A stretch of DNA of 64,000 bases from Axinella damicornis (lineage: Eukaryota > Porifera > Demospongiae > Axinellida > Axinellidae). Positions 1-10,959 of this stretch are shown here, in pieces. Below the pieces are notes generated by a model. It worked only from the letters and a program-made list of their open reading frames with translations. It did not search any database and was not told where the DNA came from. The DNA lies in contig OZ007505.1 in NCBI GenBank assembly GCA_963931865.1, positions 15,342,034 through 15,406,033 of the forward strand, read 5' to 3'. The position numbers were made by a program, and so were the translations under genes. Positions within the stretch are counted from its first letter, which is position 1. Each line of letters begins with the position of its first letter.

Positions 1-5
1 ACTAG

Positions 6-689
6 CTAAAACATGAGAGTTCCCAACAGAAGCAAAGCGCCTGCAAAGACAGCTTTGGTGACCAATAGTGTCACACCCCCATTTGTAATGGTGGCCTTGA
101 GGCCACCGATGCATGTCGACGGAACATTCACACCACAGCTCTGCTCCCAGAGTTGACGATTGAAAGCAGGGTTGCCAAAGCCTATGTCCGTTGTGTTCAG
201 CACATGCAGGCAGCAGCCAAGTGACATTCTAGCGCTTGTGAGGGTATTTCGACAGTCTGCAGTACAGTTGCTTCCGAAGACGGCATCAAAACAATCTGTA
301 ACAATGTCTGTAGAAGTGGTGTTTAGAGCCATCTGTACTGTGTTGGCCGCACACCTCTGTCCCATGGCATTCGTACCACAGAGTGCCACAAAGCGTGGAA
401 CAACAAAGTCCAAGCCGCAGCTGATGTAAAAGTTTACAGCTGGCTGGCCACATCTTGGTTCACAAAGTTTTGGCGGGACTACGAAACCCTGGCTAGCACT
501 GTTTGGGTGGAAAGATTTTAAGGCTTGCTCACAATCGGATGGGTAGTGTAGGAAGAAGCTTATATCACAGCGTTCCCGAGGGACAATAGAACGCTTGGTG
601 AGTTGGCTTGCTGCTTTCAAAAGTGCATTTTGGTTGGCCAGGACCATACTGAAGCATAACACAATGACAAAGATTGCAAACAGCCTCAT
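6..689 (-). CDS. Secreted or GPI-anchored cysteine-rich protein, 227 aa
   Basis: This is an uninterrupted reading frame with an ATG start and a TAG stop at the window edge. Residues 1-18 form a hydrophobic signal peptide. The mature part holds 14 cysteines (about residues 41, 53, 76, 80, 91, 104, 113, 133, 142, 146, 159, 160, 185 and 193), an even number that fits seven disulfides. There are three N-glycosylation sequons (N123, N141, N165). The last about 20 residues are hydrophobic with no cytoplasmic tail, which suggests a GPI signal or a C-terminal membrane anchor. A Lys-Arg pair follows the signal peptide at residues 32-33. I do not recognise the cysteine spacing as a named domain. The likely location is the cell surface or extracellular matrix. 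It could also be the last exon of a longer gene, but the signal peptide argues for a complete single-exon gene. Confidence 0.7.
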   Translation of the reverse strand: MRLFAIFVIVLCFSMVLANQNALLKAASQLTKRSIVPRERCDISFFLHYPSDCEQALKSFHPNSASQGFVVPPKLCEPRCGQPAVNFYISCGLDFVVPRFVALCGTNAMGQRCAANTVQMALNTTSTDIVTDCFDAVFGSNCTADCRNTLTSARMSLGCCLHVLNTTDIGFGNPAFNRQLWEQSCGVNVPSTCIGGLKATITNGGVTLLVTKAVFAGALLLLGTLMF

Positions 690-1276
690 CCTTCAACTCC
701 AGTACCTATGGTAAAGAAAAGGACACCAAAATAATACGCATAAGCCCTGCATTGTACCATGCACATCATGCATCAATACACTAAGATTTTAACCGTGTGT
801 CTGTCTGTGCGTGATGGGCGGGTCGGGGGCGGGACTGACTATAGTGACACATGACCTTTGTACTTTAGTACTACCGCCAAACCTCAAACTCTGCAAAAAT
901 TGCACGAGAAATGATGGGCAATTGCAAGGGCTGGAACCATGTAGAATGGCTGAGGCTACACTTGGCCACAATCCAGGAGCAGCAGGTGAAGCGGAGGCAA
1001 CCGAGGCCGAGCAGCAGCTCAGACAGACGCGATCGCATTGGGGAACACCAGCTCAGGCAGACGCGATCGGGGTGCCAGATCACACATCACCAATAGGAGG
1101 CCATGGGTTATCGAGTATGCCTTGGTGAATTATGTATAGTGAGAATCATAATTATGCAGGCATAAAGAAGAGCTGTTCCTAATTACTACTAGCCCAGGTT
1201 AGTTACTACTGGCGAGGGCGGGGGGGGGGGGGGGGGAGTTAATAACGTGTTGTCATAATTATCACTATCAATATAG
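690..1276. other. Intergenic region with a G tract
   Basis: This is the 5' flank of the cysteine-rich gene. A short direct repeat around GACGCGATCG occurs twice (about 1026 and 1060). A run of 17 G lies at 1220-1236. Short overlapping open frames on both strands at 789-1128 show no recognisable domain and no splice context, so I call no gene here. Confidence 0.5.
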
Positions 1277-1697
1277 TAGCCTTGTTCCCAGGCGCTCGGT
1301 AAATGGGGAGAAGAGCACCTGGTATCCACTGTTCACTCATGCAACACCAAACCACGCAACATGCGTTTCATTCTCCGTATAATTCATTGAGATACGCAAG
1401 CTGAAATAACACGGACAAATATTCGGTAAATATACGACTCCAGCATCATGCAAGGCCATGGTTTCGAAGTCGCTTCTGCCTTACCGAAGTGGACGTGAAG
1501 CACGATACAGACCCGGTAAGACCCCATAGAAAATTCGATCTGGCTGTACGTAACCATACAAACACATTACGTACATGCCGTATTGCTGTCAGTTGTTCGT
1601 CCTCAGTATCATTCCTGGCTTTCCGACCTTACTGAGAGCCTATTGTGGATACCAGGTGCTCTTCTCCCCAATTACCAAGCGCCTGGGAACGAGGCTA
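1277..1697. mobile_element. Mutator-like MITE, GCCTCGTTCCCAGGC family
   Basis: The 421 bp unit begins TAGCCTTGTTCCCAGGC and ends with the inverted complement GCCTGGGAACGAGGCTA. The terminal inverted repeats continue inward for about 55 bp through a GGAGAAGAGCACCTGGTATCC segment. It is flanked by identical 9 bp copies of TCAATATAG (1268-1276 and 1698-1706). Nine-base target duplications are the hallmark of Mutator-like transposons. No transposase is inside, so it is non-autonomous. Related ends recur at about 3.6, 8.7, 24.3, 45.5-46.1, 49.1-49.8, 50.6-51.2 and 59.8 kb. Confidence 0.8.
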
Positions 1698-1736
1698 TCA
1701 ATATAGTTTAACAGCCAAATCTATGAATTTACTTAC

Positions 1737-2247
1737 GGGGCAACCACACTCCTGGTAGCAGTTGCAACCCTGGTGGCGACTCGCCGTAGCGCAAGCTAAG
1801 TATTGCAGTTAGTTCCAGTTAATGCACATGCCACGTGGCAACCACGCTCAGTCGATCGCTAGCAATGGCGGCCAAAGGAAAGACAAGAAATAATTTCAGC
1901 AATCACAATTTTGCCAGCATGGTGAGTTTCGGCACGTAAGCATCAGTAAACGAGAGCGATCACGACTGTGTGGTCAGAATCTTTGTGGGTCTTTCGTGAG
2001 AGCTGTACTGGCAACGAAAGTCAAAGTGAGCGCTCGAGCAATGGCAGCCGACGACACGACAAAAGCGCTCATATCTCCAGCAACTAGGTGAGATTCAGCA
2101 CAAAAATGGTATGGTTGGGTCACTGCATGATAGCGATCACGATGGTGTACAGATGTAGGCAGATTCTTTGTAGGCCATTCCTAAGGTAGTCAAAGGTTAC
2201 ATTATTTACATTACACGGCACAATTTTTCCCCTACCAGGAGTGTAAT
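1737..2247 (+). repeat. Twin mini-exon repeat, copy 1
   Basis: This dispersed repeat of about 500 bp starts GGGGCAACCACACTCCTGG and ends CCTACCAGGAGTGTAAT, so ACTCCTGGTA forms short inverted ends. Inside are a CCACGTGG palindrome and two modules that each begin ATGGC(G/A) and run toward a GTGAGT-like donor. Other copies are at 4511, 4993, 40360 and 57469, with a fragment near 35.32 kb. It probably behaves as a MITE. No target duplication is clear. Confidence 0.7.
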
Positions 2248-2287
2248 AAAGGCTTATAGGTGTACTGTTTCTGAGATTAGCATAATA

Positions 2288-3458
2288 CTGTAGAGACTGG
2301 TTAATAGGCGTGTGCACTTATCACATGCAGCAGCAAGCGCTTATTATGAGTATACGTTTATTACGGGCAACGGATCCCGATCATGGCAAGCTGACGAAGA
2401 TGCTGTGAGCGATGTCATCATATCTACAAGGGAGTATGGTCCCGTACCGCATGTCCATGGCGAGATTCTTCAACTTACACATGAGGACAGAAACGATGGC
2501 TGCGACATCCATTTTGCCACAGTGTGTGCCTGTAATGACTGGTTATTTCCTATGCTCTTATTTGTGCTAACAGGATGTTGTGGGTGTATGATGTCTCCTG
2601 TATTTTGAATGCAGTTCTGTTTATCACTTAATTCATGCTTTTGAGTTAATATTTCTGTATGGTTTCCTGTCTACTTATGTTGAGGATGTCATGCAAGATT
2701 GTACTGTTATAACATTTGGTTTCTAAGTATTTACGTAAGTGGAGTGTTTTGGTGCATATTATTCTCTCAGTGAGTGGACTGCTATCAATCTTTGGAGTAC
2801 TTCGATCTATTGTCAAATTGTGCGCACTTGCTCAGCCTAGTCTATCACAGTGCCTTGCAAACAGAGAGGTGCATGGTAGTACGCTATGTCCCTCAAGAGT
2901 TGCCATGTAAGTGTTTGCTATCCAGCATAGCTTTGAGAGTGCCGGGCACTTCTGCACGATCTGTCGTAGTATCTCGCTAACTCGCGAACACAAATCGGCA
3001 CGTCAGCATTTCTTAGGTGTATGCGCTAATTAATTGATACGTAAGGACAAGGAAGTATGCGCTTATGTAATATTTAGATACCACTTTGCCGTGCATTACG
3101 GGTTTTAGTGCACGAGGGCAATCTAGTTAACGGTCGAGGGCGAGATAATGCACGAGCCGAAGGCGAGTGCATTATCCGCCCGAGACCGTTAACTAGATTG
3201 CCCGAGTGCACTAAAGCCCGTAATGCACAGCAAAGTGGTATCTAAACTACTTAGTGCAACTCACCGACCCGAGACAGCCTTTGATCTTTGAAAAGTGTGA
3301 ATTATCTAGATAATGCACACTAAAGTGTGCAATAAGCGATTTAATGCTCCGTCATGTGATCGATTCTGAGGCGTCTGATTCGTTGAGGGTCACGTGAGTA
3401 GCACTAATTAAAATTATGCGCTCAATAGCTGGATGCGCCTATTAACCGGTCTCTACGG
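2288..3458. mobile_element. CCGTAGAGACTGG MITE, long copy carrying a nested insertion
   Basis: Inverted ends read TGTAGAGACTGGTTAATAGG at the left and ACCGGTCTCTACGG at the right, each next to a TA dinucleotide (2286-2287 and 3459-3460). The interior matches the shorter copy at 51219-51751 in blocks (2300-2470 and 2890-3066) but has extra sequence and an inserted element at 3071-3407. Short open frames (for example 2312-2608) are shared with the other copy only as repeat sequence. TA targets and short ends suggest a Tc1/mariner-type origin. Confidence 0.7.
3071..3407. mobile_element. Palindromic MITE nested in another MITE
   Basis: A 337 bp unit runs from TATTTAGATACCACTTTGC to GTGAGTAGCACTAA. 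Its first half is a large hairpin whose apex carries GCCGAAGGCG at about 3156. A copy in the opposite orientation, of the same length, is at 30355-30691. Comparison with the MITE copy at 51219, which lacks it, shows the empty site GCGCTTATTTAAAATTATG. The insert appears to have duplicated TTAA, one copy now being GTAA. The other copy is flanked by TTAC on both sides. Confidence 0.75.
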
Positions 3459-3460
3459 TA

Positions 3461-4282
3461 TTGCGTGTCTGTCGTACCCCTACATACATGTACATGATTC
3501 ATAAACGACTCCCATGATTCATTAACGTACAGTCATGCAACAGGAACTAGTATCACAGTAGTTTCCAAGTTACCCAGAAAACCCTGGGGATCTGCATATG
3601 TTCAAACAGCGGATTCAGGCACTCTTCTCCCCATATGCCAAGTGCCTGGGAAGGAGACTATGGGACCAAAACCAATACGATTCCCGTTAATCTTATAGCT
3701 ATATTACACTCCATACTAAATAAAGCCCTATACCAAACTGTGCCACTATTCTGTAATGCCACAGTTGTCAGCCAATGAGATTAGACTAACTTACAGGACT
3801 GTGATCAGAAGCTGATTCGCTGTTCAAGCAGGTGGGTGTGGTCATTTGGTGTCGTAACTAAGCAACATTATTGTGTCTGAGAGCAAGCGCAGCATATCAC
3901 AGCATGGCAGCGCTAGCCTTGGCAGGGTCTTTATAAACTGATGACAGTGACTCGCTGCTCGAAGAACTTCCCCTGACGACAATGACTCGCTGTTCGAGGA
4001 ACTTCTGCTGGCCGTGCCTCCCTTTCAACCACTCCTGTACCTGAACCCCGAGAATCCCACTCTTCGTTCATTCAATAACAGCACACTACAAGACATTGAG
4101 TGTCAAACCAAAGACCCGCATACTAAATCTACTGGAACATAGCGAAACAATTGGAAAACAGAACTACGTAGCTACTATTCTCCTGTACTATGAATAGTAT
4201 TTGCTTTTCCATCATGTAGCTAACTAGCTAACCTGCATGCTGAGATAATTGTTGTACTGAAACTATGAAGATTTATCTGTGA
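3461..4282. other. Intergenic, fragment of the GCCTCGTTCCCAGGC family
   Basis: A partial right end of the Mutator-like MITE family lies at about 3618-3660 (CTCTTCTCCCC then GTGCCTGGGAAGG). The sequence at 3900-4080 is more GC-rich, with a near-repeat of GACTCGCTG(C/T)TCGA about 40 bp apart, but shows no convincing exon. Confidence 0.4.
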
Positions 4283-4426
4283 TAGCATGGTTTGCTGTGG
4301 TATTTGAGATTAATAGCACTCACAATGCAGTAAATTGCACTTGGCTTCGCCTCGTGCAATTACTTCGTGCAATTACTTCCTGCATTACTCGTGCTATTAA
4401 TCCCAAATACCACAGCAAATCATGCT
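4283..4426. repeat. Palindromic hairpin element
   Basis: Arms GATAGCATGGTTTGCTGTGG and its near-complement CCACAGCAAATCATGCTC fold over about 65 bp each. The centre reads TTGGCTTCGCCTCG. A related palindrome with the same outer sequence (GATAGCATGATTTGGAG) is at 58461-58609. It is probably a foldback MITE. No target duplication was established. Confidence 0.7.
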
Positions 4427-4510
4427 CTTACATATATACTAACCACATATATGGTAATCTTCACTGTTATGTCCCCCTTGTTTCCTTACTTACTTTTTTC
4501 TTACTTTGAA

Positions 4511-4968
4511 CGAGGGGCAACCGCACTCCTGGTAGCCGTTGCAACGCCGGCTGCGACTCGCCGTAGCGAAAGCTAAGTATCGCAGTTATTCCCAATTAAC
4601 GCACATGCCACGTGGCAACCACGCTCAGTCGATCGCTAGCAATGGCGACCAAAGGGAGGACACGAAATCATAACAGCACTTACAACTTTGCCAGCACGGT
4701 GAGTTTTGGCATGTAAGCGTCAGTGAACAACAGCGATTACGGCTGTGTGGTCAGAATCTTTGTGGGCCCTTCGTATGACTGTACTGGCAACCAACGTCGA
4801 AGAGAACGATCGAGCAATGGCGGCCGACGGCACGACAAAAGCGCTTGTATCTCCACCACCAAGGTGAGTTTCACCACAATTATTGTGTGGTCGTGTCATT
4901 GCATGATAGCGATCACAACGGTGTAGTCAGAATCTCTGTAGACCTTTCCTGCGTGCTGTGAGGTTAGA
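4511..4968 (+). repeat. Twin mini-exon repeat, copy 2 (3' truncated)
   Basis: It begins CGAGGGGCAACCGCACTCC and carries both modules. The first starts ATGGCGACCAAAGGGAGG and stays open into CAGCACGGTGAGT. The second starts ATGGCGGCCGACGGCACG and runs to CCAAGGTGAGT. The usual right end (ACCAGGAGTGTAAT) is missing. Copy 3 follows within 25 bp in the same orientation, so the pair is tandem. Confidence 0.7.
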
Positions 4969-4992
4969 TTATTTAATTAATTATTTATTTAG

Positions 4993-5541
4993 ATCGAGGG
5001 GCAACCGCACTCCTGGTAGCTGTTGCAACTCCGCAGTTGCCTCGCCGTAGCGCAAGCTAATTATTGCAATTCATTCCAATTAACGCACATGCCACGTGGC
5101 AACCACGCTCAGTCGAACGCTAGCAATGGCGACCAAAGGAAAGACACGAAACTATAACAGCACTTACAACCTTGCTAGCACGGTGATGTAAGCGTCAGTG
5201 AACGACAGCGATTACGACTGTGTGGTCAGAATCTTTGTGAGCCCTTCGTATGACTGTACTGGCAGCCAACTTCGAAGAGCACGAACGAGCAATGGCGGCC
5301 GACGGCACTACAAAAGCGCTTGTAGCTATCTCCACCGCCAAGGTGAGTTTCACCACAATTATTGTGTGGTTGTAACACTGCATGATAGCGATCACGACGG
5401 TGTAGTCAGAATCTCTGTAGACCTTTCCTGCGTGCTGTGAGGTTTATGTTACATTATTTAATTATTTACGCGGCACAATTTTCTCTATACCAGGAGTGTA
5501 ATATTTACGAGGCACAATTTTTCCCCTACCAGGAGTGTAAT
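4993..5541 (+). repeat. Twin mini-exon repeat, copy 3
   Basis: This full copy in tandem with copy 2 has the same two ATG-to-donor modules (ATG at 5126 and 5292). The right end is doubled: ACCAGGAGTGTAAT occurs at about 5489-5502 and again at 5528-5541. Confidence 0.7.
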
Positions 5542-7917
5542 TACATGAAGATGTGAAAGAATTTCCTGTGTGGTGTGACAAAGTGGATGTAGACACAGAC
5601 AATTGGTCTACTTACAAATTAGATTTGTACACCCATCTTCTGACCGCTACCTTAACCCTTGGTCTGCGTTCATTAATATTCATAACTTCCGCTCACGCGA
5701 CTCGTGATCAATTTATTGCCTAGGTTACACATCTCTAAGGCTTCTCGCCGTTTAACTTACAATCGCTGAGTAGACTTCAAGTTTGAAGGCTAAGAACTGT
5801 CGAAGTATAGTTAATTTGTCTGCTAAGGGCGTGATTGAGTCCCGACTATCGTTATATGGCTGCTAGGCCGAGTTATACTCAAGCGCTCACCTTGGAACTC
5901 TCCCTGTTGTTGTGCTGTCGATGTCTGCCCTCCAGCGAGTGAGTTACTGGTGTTGATAGGTAGTTCAATGATGCCTCGAGCCTATACTAGGCCCTTGAGC
6001 GCTACCAATAGCGTTCCGTAGGCGAAAAAGCCTGCCTATGCTGGCAGTACACAAAACGGCGACAAAACAGTGAGCGCTTACTTATCTCTCGATCGGTAGG
6101 AGGACCTTCTGATCGACTGCTGATATCCGTAGGGTCTGCCTCTTCATGACTGTGATTGCCATTATATTAGCAGGGTCTGCCCTGCTTCCGTTTAGCTCGC
6201 CTCGCGATCTTGTCGTAAATATGCGACAGCCGCATTTTGCGCGCGTCCGCGCACGTCGCAATTGTGCGACAAACGCAGGCAGAGAGTTAAGGTTTAAGGT
6301 TACGATGTACAATTCGATAAATGTTTTTGCTGGTAACTTTGCCGCTTTATATCTCAGGAACTACAACAGATATCAATCCGAAACAAGTTGCATTCCAACA
6401 TTCCAACACCACATGAAAGAAGTATGAACACCTGGAACAGGAAAGTAAAATGCCTCAAGGCATTTGGACCTAGGCAATTAGACTCACTGTTCAAGCGCTT
6501 TTGCGCCAAATTACTGAGAGGCAGACGGTAGCCCAACCCTCAAAAATTCTCCAGCACTAGTACACAGTACTTGCTAGGTCGTGACGAAGAGATATTCGGC
6601 GATCTGGGTCTACTTTTAGTTACATGTACAAAAACTTACCGGTTCAGCCAAGATCAGCATTCTGTAGGCATGCATAGCCTCCGTTTTATGCCCCAATTTC
6701 GTGATATCGCTTCGTGCCGCCCTGCAAAATACATCTGGCTACACGTGCAGCAAGTCAAAATTCATGAGAAACAATTTCCCTTCGTTATATTTTTGGCGCA
6801 AGGTACGAAATACTGTAAGGTCTCATTAGTCTGTTGTTAATTGAATTTGTACCGCGTGTTACATGTAATTTAGACCCCTTTGGAAATAGACACCCTTGCA
6901 CTTCACGCGCAGGTGTCTATATAGTTTCTGTGGGGCTCTAAACTCCGTAGACCCCTCCCTCAGTTTCATCGTTTAACCTACTAGTACATATGTCAGCTAG
7001 ATCAACTCCACTCGTGTTGAAATTCTTCACCACTTGAGGACACAAAGAGGACGATGCGAGTCTGTGTGCACACACACACACACACACACACACCAACACA
7101 GACACACAGTTGGCTCACCACGTAGCCGAATCTGCCGCAGTTCTTTGTTACAGTAGTTGATCCCCAAAGGATATCCTCCGAGTAGCGGTACTTCGTATTT
7201 CTACCCTCAACTACATGAACTAGCTAGGGAGCGAGATTGCAACACAATGCCACACCGACAATATTCAACGTTAATTAAATAGATGTTGCGTCAGACTCAA
7301 TTAGCATCCGCGAGGGAGAGCCTGGGAACGAGGCTAACCGGTAGGTGTGCAAACACATAAATCTCATGGTATGATGAAAATAATAGCTAGCTACTTCCTT
7401 GCCTGCAAAGAACGTTCACCATGGAATTCAGCAACCTGGCAAAGCAATAGCTGGCCGGCTGCTATTCCACAATCAGGCCCCGAAGCTATGAAGTTGCTCC
7501 AATCGTTAGCTATCCCATAATATCACTGAGGGCTTTACAAAATCCAGCTGGGAAATGTGCCGCTTAGCTACAAACACAAAGACAGTAAGCTTAGAAGTGA
7601 TTATTTCTGGGATGATTGTCACATACAATAAAATGATTGTCACATACAATAACATAGCTAGCTAGCTAAATGCTAGCTATGAACTGCCAGTATTGAATAT
7701 CGTTCCTGCATGATTCTGAAGGCCACACCGGGAGTTTTGATAGGGTTTCGTATGCTTCATTCTGGAGTAGCTATGATTTAATGATGAGAATGCTGAGCCC
7801 ATGGGGGCCATCGCACATACATGTACAAAAGTGGTAGTGCACCGTGAGTATAAAGTGGCACAATGGAGTGACTGGTTTGTTGATTGGGGGGAGAGATTGG
7901 GGGTTAGCTACAGGGGT
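5542..7917. other. Mostly unassigned intergenic sequence
   Basis: No convincing gene is visible. Minor items are a CpG-rich stretch with GCGCGCGTCCGCGCAC at 6240, an imperfect palindrome around GACACC...GGTGTC at 6885-6921, a CA microsatellite at 7067-7093, a 21 bp direct duplication at 7612-7650 and many TAGC repeats. The open frames at 6082-6840 lack recognisable motifs. Confidence 0.4.
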
Positions 7918-8295
7918 TTAGGTTAGGAGGGATTTCTGCCATATACCAACTCCTTCCGCCTCAGCCACCACTTCAGCACTTCTTCCATAGCTAACACACT
8001 CATCCACTCTAGCTCCTGCATCTCCCTGTATGCTCCTTCCCAGCAGCAAAGCCATCTTTCCATCTTCCTCTGCCCTCCAATATTCCTCCAACCATTCTTG
8101 TGTTCCTTCCATCTGACCTATTCTCTCCACCAACCTCTGCCTCTCCCACCTGAACTCCTCACACCTTACCAGGAAGTGTTTGACGTCCTCTACTTCCCCA
8201 CTGTCACATAACACAACGTAGCTATTAGCAGACAATATAAGTAAGTGAGTGCTTTTACGTACTGCATAGCTAATTATGACATTCCCACTCACCAC
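7918..8295 (-). pseudogene. LINE reverse-transcriptase C-terminal fragment
   Basis: The frame contains CDSGEVEDVKHFLVRCEEF followed by WERQRLVERI. This is the CxxC-H-C-like zinc region (Cys, then ED..H.L..C) with an Arg-rich helix found at the C-terminus of many non-LTR retrotransposon polyproteins. The first about 35 residues upstream do not fit the family, and no RT catalytic motif is present. It is therefore a 5'-truncated, inactive copy, as LINEs usually leave. A TAG-type stop ends the frame at 7918. Confidence 0.6.
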
Positions 8296-10959
8296 TCAGT
8301 TCACAATAAGACTGATAGCTATAGGCATGTACCACGAAGACAAGTTGGGTGGTAAGGACGCCATTACGCATGCATCATTAGTGTGCTGCTGAGTGCAACA
8401 GTGAGTGCATGCATTTATATATGCCTGTAACCTGTTGTGATGGCGCAACTATATTGATGAGGTAGCTAGCTACAGCATACGTTTTACATGACTGTTTCAG
8501 ACTGTCCTATATGGTTTCCTGTTTCACATGCAAACTAGGCATCAAGGGTTCAGTTTTGAATGCAAATTTAGCTACATACATGATCACTTGACCATTTGTA
8601 GTTACACTCATGCATGCAGCAGAATATTGAGCTATAGTTACTCTGATCCAGATACTGGTGTTCTTTGTGTTTGAGGCTATCATAGACTAGCTGCATGTAG
8701 CAGCTAGCTAGCTAGATCTATTCCAAGCCTTGTTCCCATGCCATTGCTCTGCTTTTCGTTACTTTTTCTTTAAGTGTGGGAGAGCCTGCATGGGAACGGG
8801 GTTACTATAATTGTATTCCTCAATTAGCCTGATAAGAAAAGTTCCCTTACTCAATTACAACTGAATGAACCGATTAGCTATAGCAAATCTTTTATACATC
8901 CTTGGAGTACATAATGATGCATTGGAATAATGAACTGATGAGAGCAGACAGTAGCCCATACACGTGCAGGTCGGATGGACAAGTGCATGCACCGGCCAGG
9001 CTACACTTCATAGATAGGACAGCAGATGGTAGCTAGCTAGAAGCACTAGCATCAATGGGAATAGGCCATTTGTAACAAAGGAAGAATGAAGGTGCTCCTA
9101 TTCTTTAGTGAATCTTTACAGCCCTTCAAGCACCCACTTTCACTGTCCCGCAACTGCCGCGCAACACAATAGATAACTATAGCGACATGCCAACTCCAAT
9201 TCATATCTAATTAGAGATAATAATATATCGGCCTCACAAATTTACGTATTAAAATTTAAAGGCAATTGCTTTGCCACAACCCATCCTGCATGTAGCTAGC
9301 TAACTACTGACTCCTCAGAGAAAGAGTCTTCTCCAGGTGCTTGGCATCATCTCCGTATCCTTCACACTAGCTAGCTAGCTATATCTCTGAAACATGGTCT
9401 GACAGAAAGATGGGGGACCTGCTTCACTGGAGAACTGGAGCTGTTAATACATGCAGCAGCTACAAATGAATGGGACAGAGAACAGCGGAGAGAATGTCAT
9501 ACCTTGAGTTATAGAACAATTGTTGTTCCAGATCGATCATTGTAGTGTTAACTTAATTCTAGTAGCATGCACCACTCAATTGGTGTTGTTTGCTGGTAGA
9601 CAAGATTCAAATGGTGAGGGTGTTCACCCCAGCTGGACTAGCCAACATGCATGCACTTGGAAGTCATGATTGTGTTTCACCCATTGTTGCATGATTACAG
9701 GAGCATATCCAATTTGATAAGTAGTCTTGGTAGCTGTAGCTACGAAGCAAGTAACTTATGTGGAACGTTGCTATATATAGTATAGCTGTAGTATTATTTA
9801 CTGGCTGGCCATGGCTTTGGACACGCACGATGACCTTTTTCAACTGTATATAGCTACAATGTACCTGTAGCAATATGGGGTGCAAAATACCACACAACGG
9901 TTTTAGGTGGTCACATTTTCTTTGCCACATGCAGTTGCATGGTTTCATACATCCAGTGTGCATTTTCTTTGGTAGGTGTACGTATATGTTGGAGTCTTCT
10001 TTGCCAAATACTTAGATAAAATTGTCATTGTGTGGTTTACACATCCTACTGTAAAAATTCTAGACCTATACTTGCCAGTTTCCTCTTGTTGACTGTGTAT
10101 AATTATGTAAACAATCTCATTCACAGGCTTGTATATGCAGTACTATAGTTCCACATACAAAGGTGGTATATAGGGAAGTGATTAGACATTACCACTCTCC
10201 TAGCTTACATTTGATGTGGAAGCAGGTTGCAATCAATACAAATATATAGGTGAACACAAATTGGCCTGTGATGTCATGTTGATGTGCTGCACACTTTCTT
10301 TGAGGTCCTCACACGACGGCATATAGCAGGAGAATTTAAAGCTGCCAGAAGCTAAGCCACGATCAGTTTGAGTTCTTGGCAGGAAACTGACAGGTTTCTT
10401 TGCATGTCGTAGTATTGAGTACCCACCAACTGCTAAGTGGATGTCTCCAAACTCCTTTCACTTGACAAATGGGGTCCCAGAACTCGGTATAGTTTAATGG
10501 CTCCTTTAATTAATGTCAAAACCATACAACAAATTTCAATGTAGTACAATAATAAATGTAGGTATGAGGGTCAGTTGTGCGTAGCTAGCTATAAATATTC
10601 TACAGGGCCCCATGCAATTAAGTCCTGTGCTCTTCAAGTCATACCATTCTCGATCACATTCCAGCATATTATCCGGTATCAAGCACGTGCAATGATTATG
10701 GGATGTAAGGCGTATTCCATGTTGAATTCTGTTAATTTCTCTGACATGCTGCTCTTGCACTAGTCTGGCCAAACAAGACTACAACCGACTTTGCCAGATT
10801 TATTACAGTAGGCAGTAACATAGTATTGCAATTGATTGATAATAATGCGGACTTTTTACAAGTGATGAGGAAATCTGTTGTCAGAATTAGAAGATCAATA
10901 ACTGCATGCTGGTCTACTGAGAATATATTACTGTGAAGAGTGTTCCTGCCATGATATGA
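8296..10959. other. AT-rich intergenic region, no gene seen
   Basis: This is the 3' flank of death-domain gene A. It holds repeated GCTAGCTAGC runs and one degenerate hairpin of the GCCTCGTTCCC family (8727-8803, with GCATGGGAACGGGG as its right arm). I find no exon-like segment with a supporting domain or splice pair. Confidence 0.4.
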
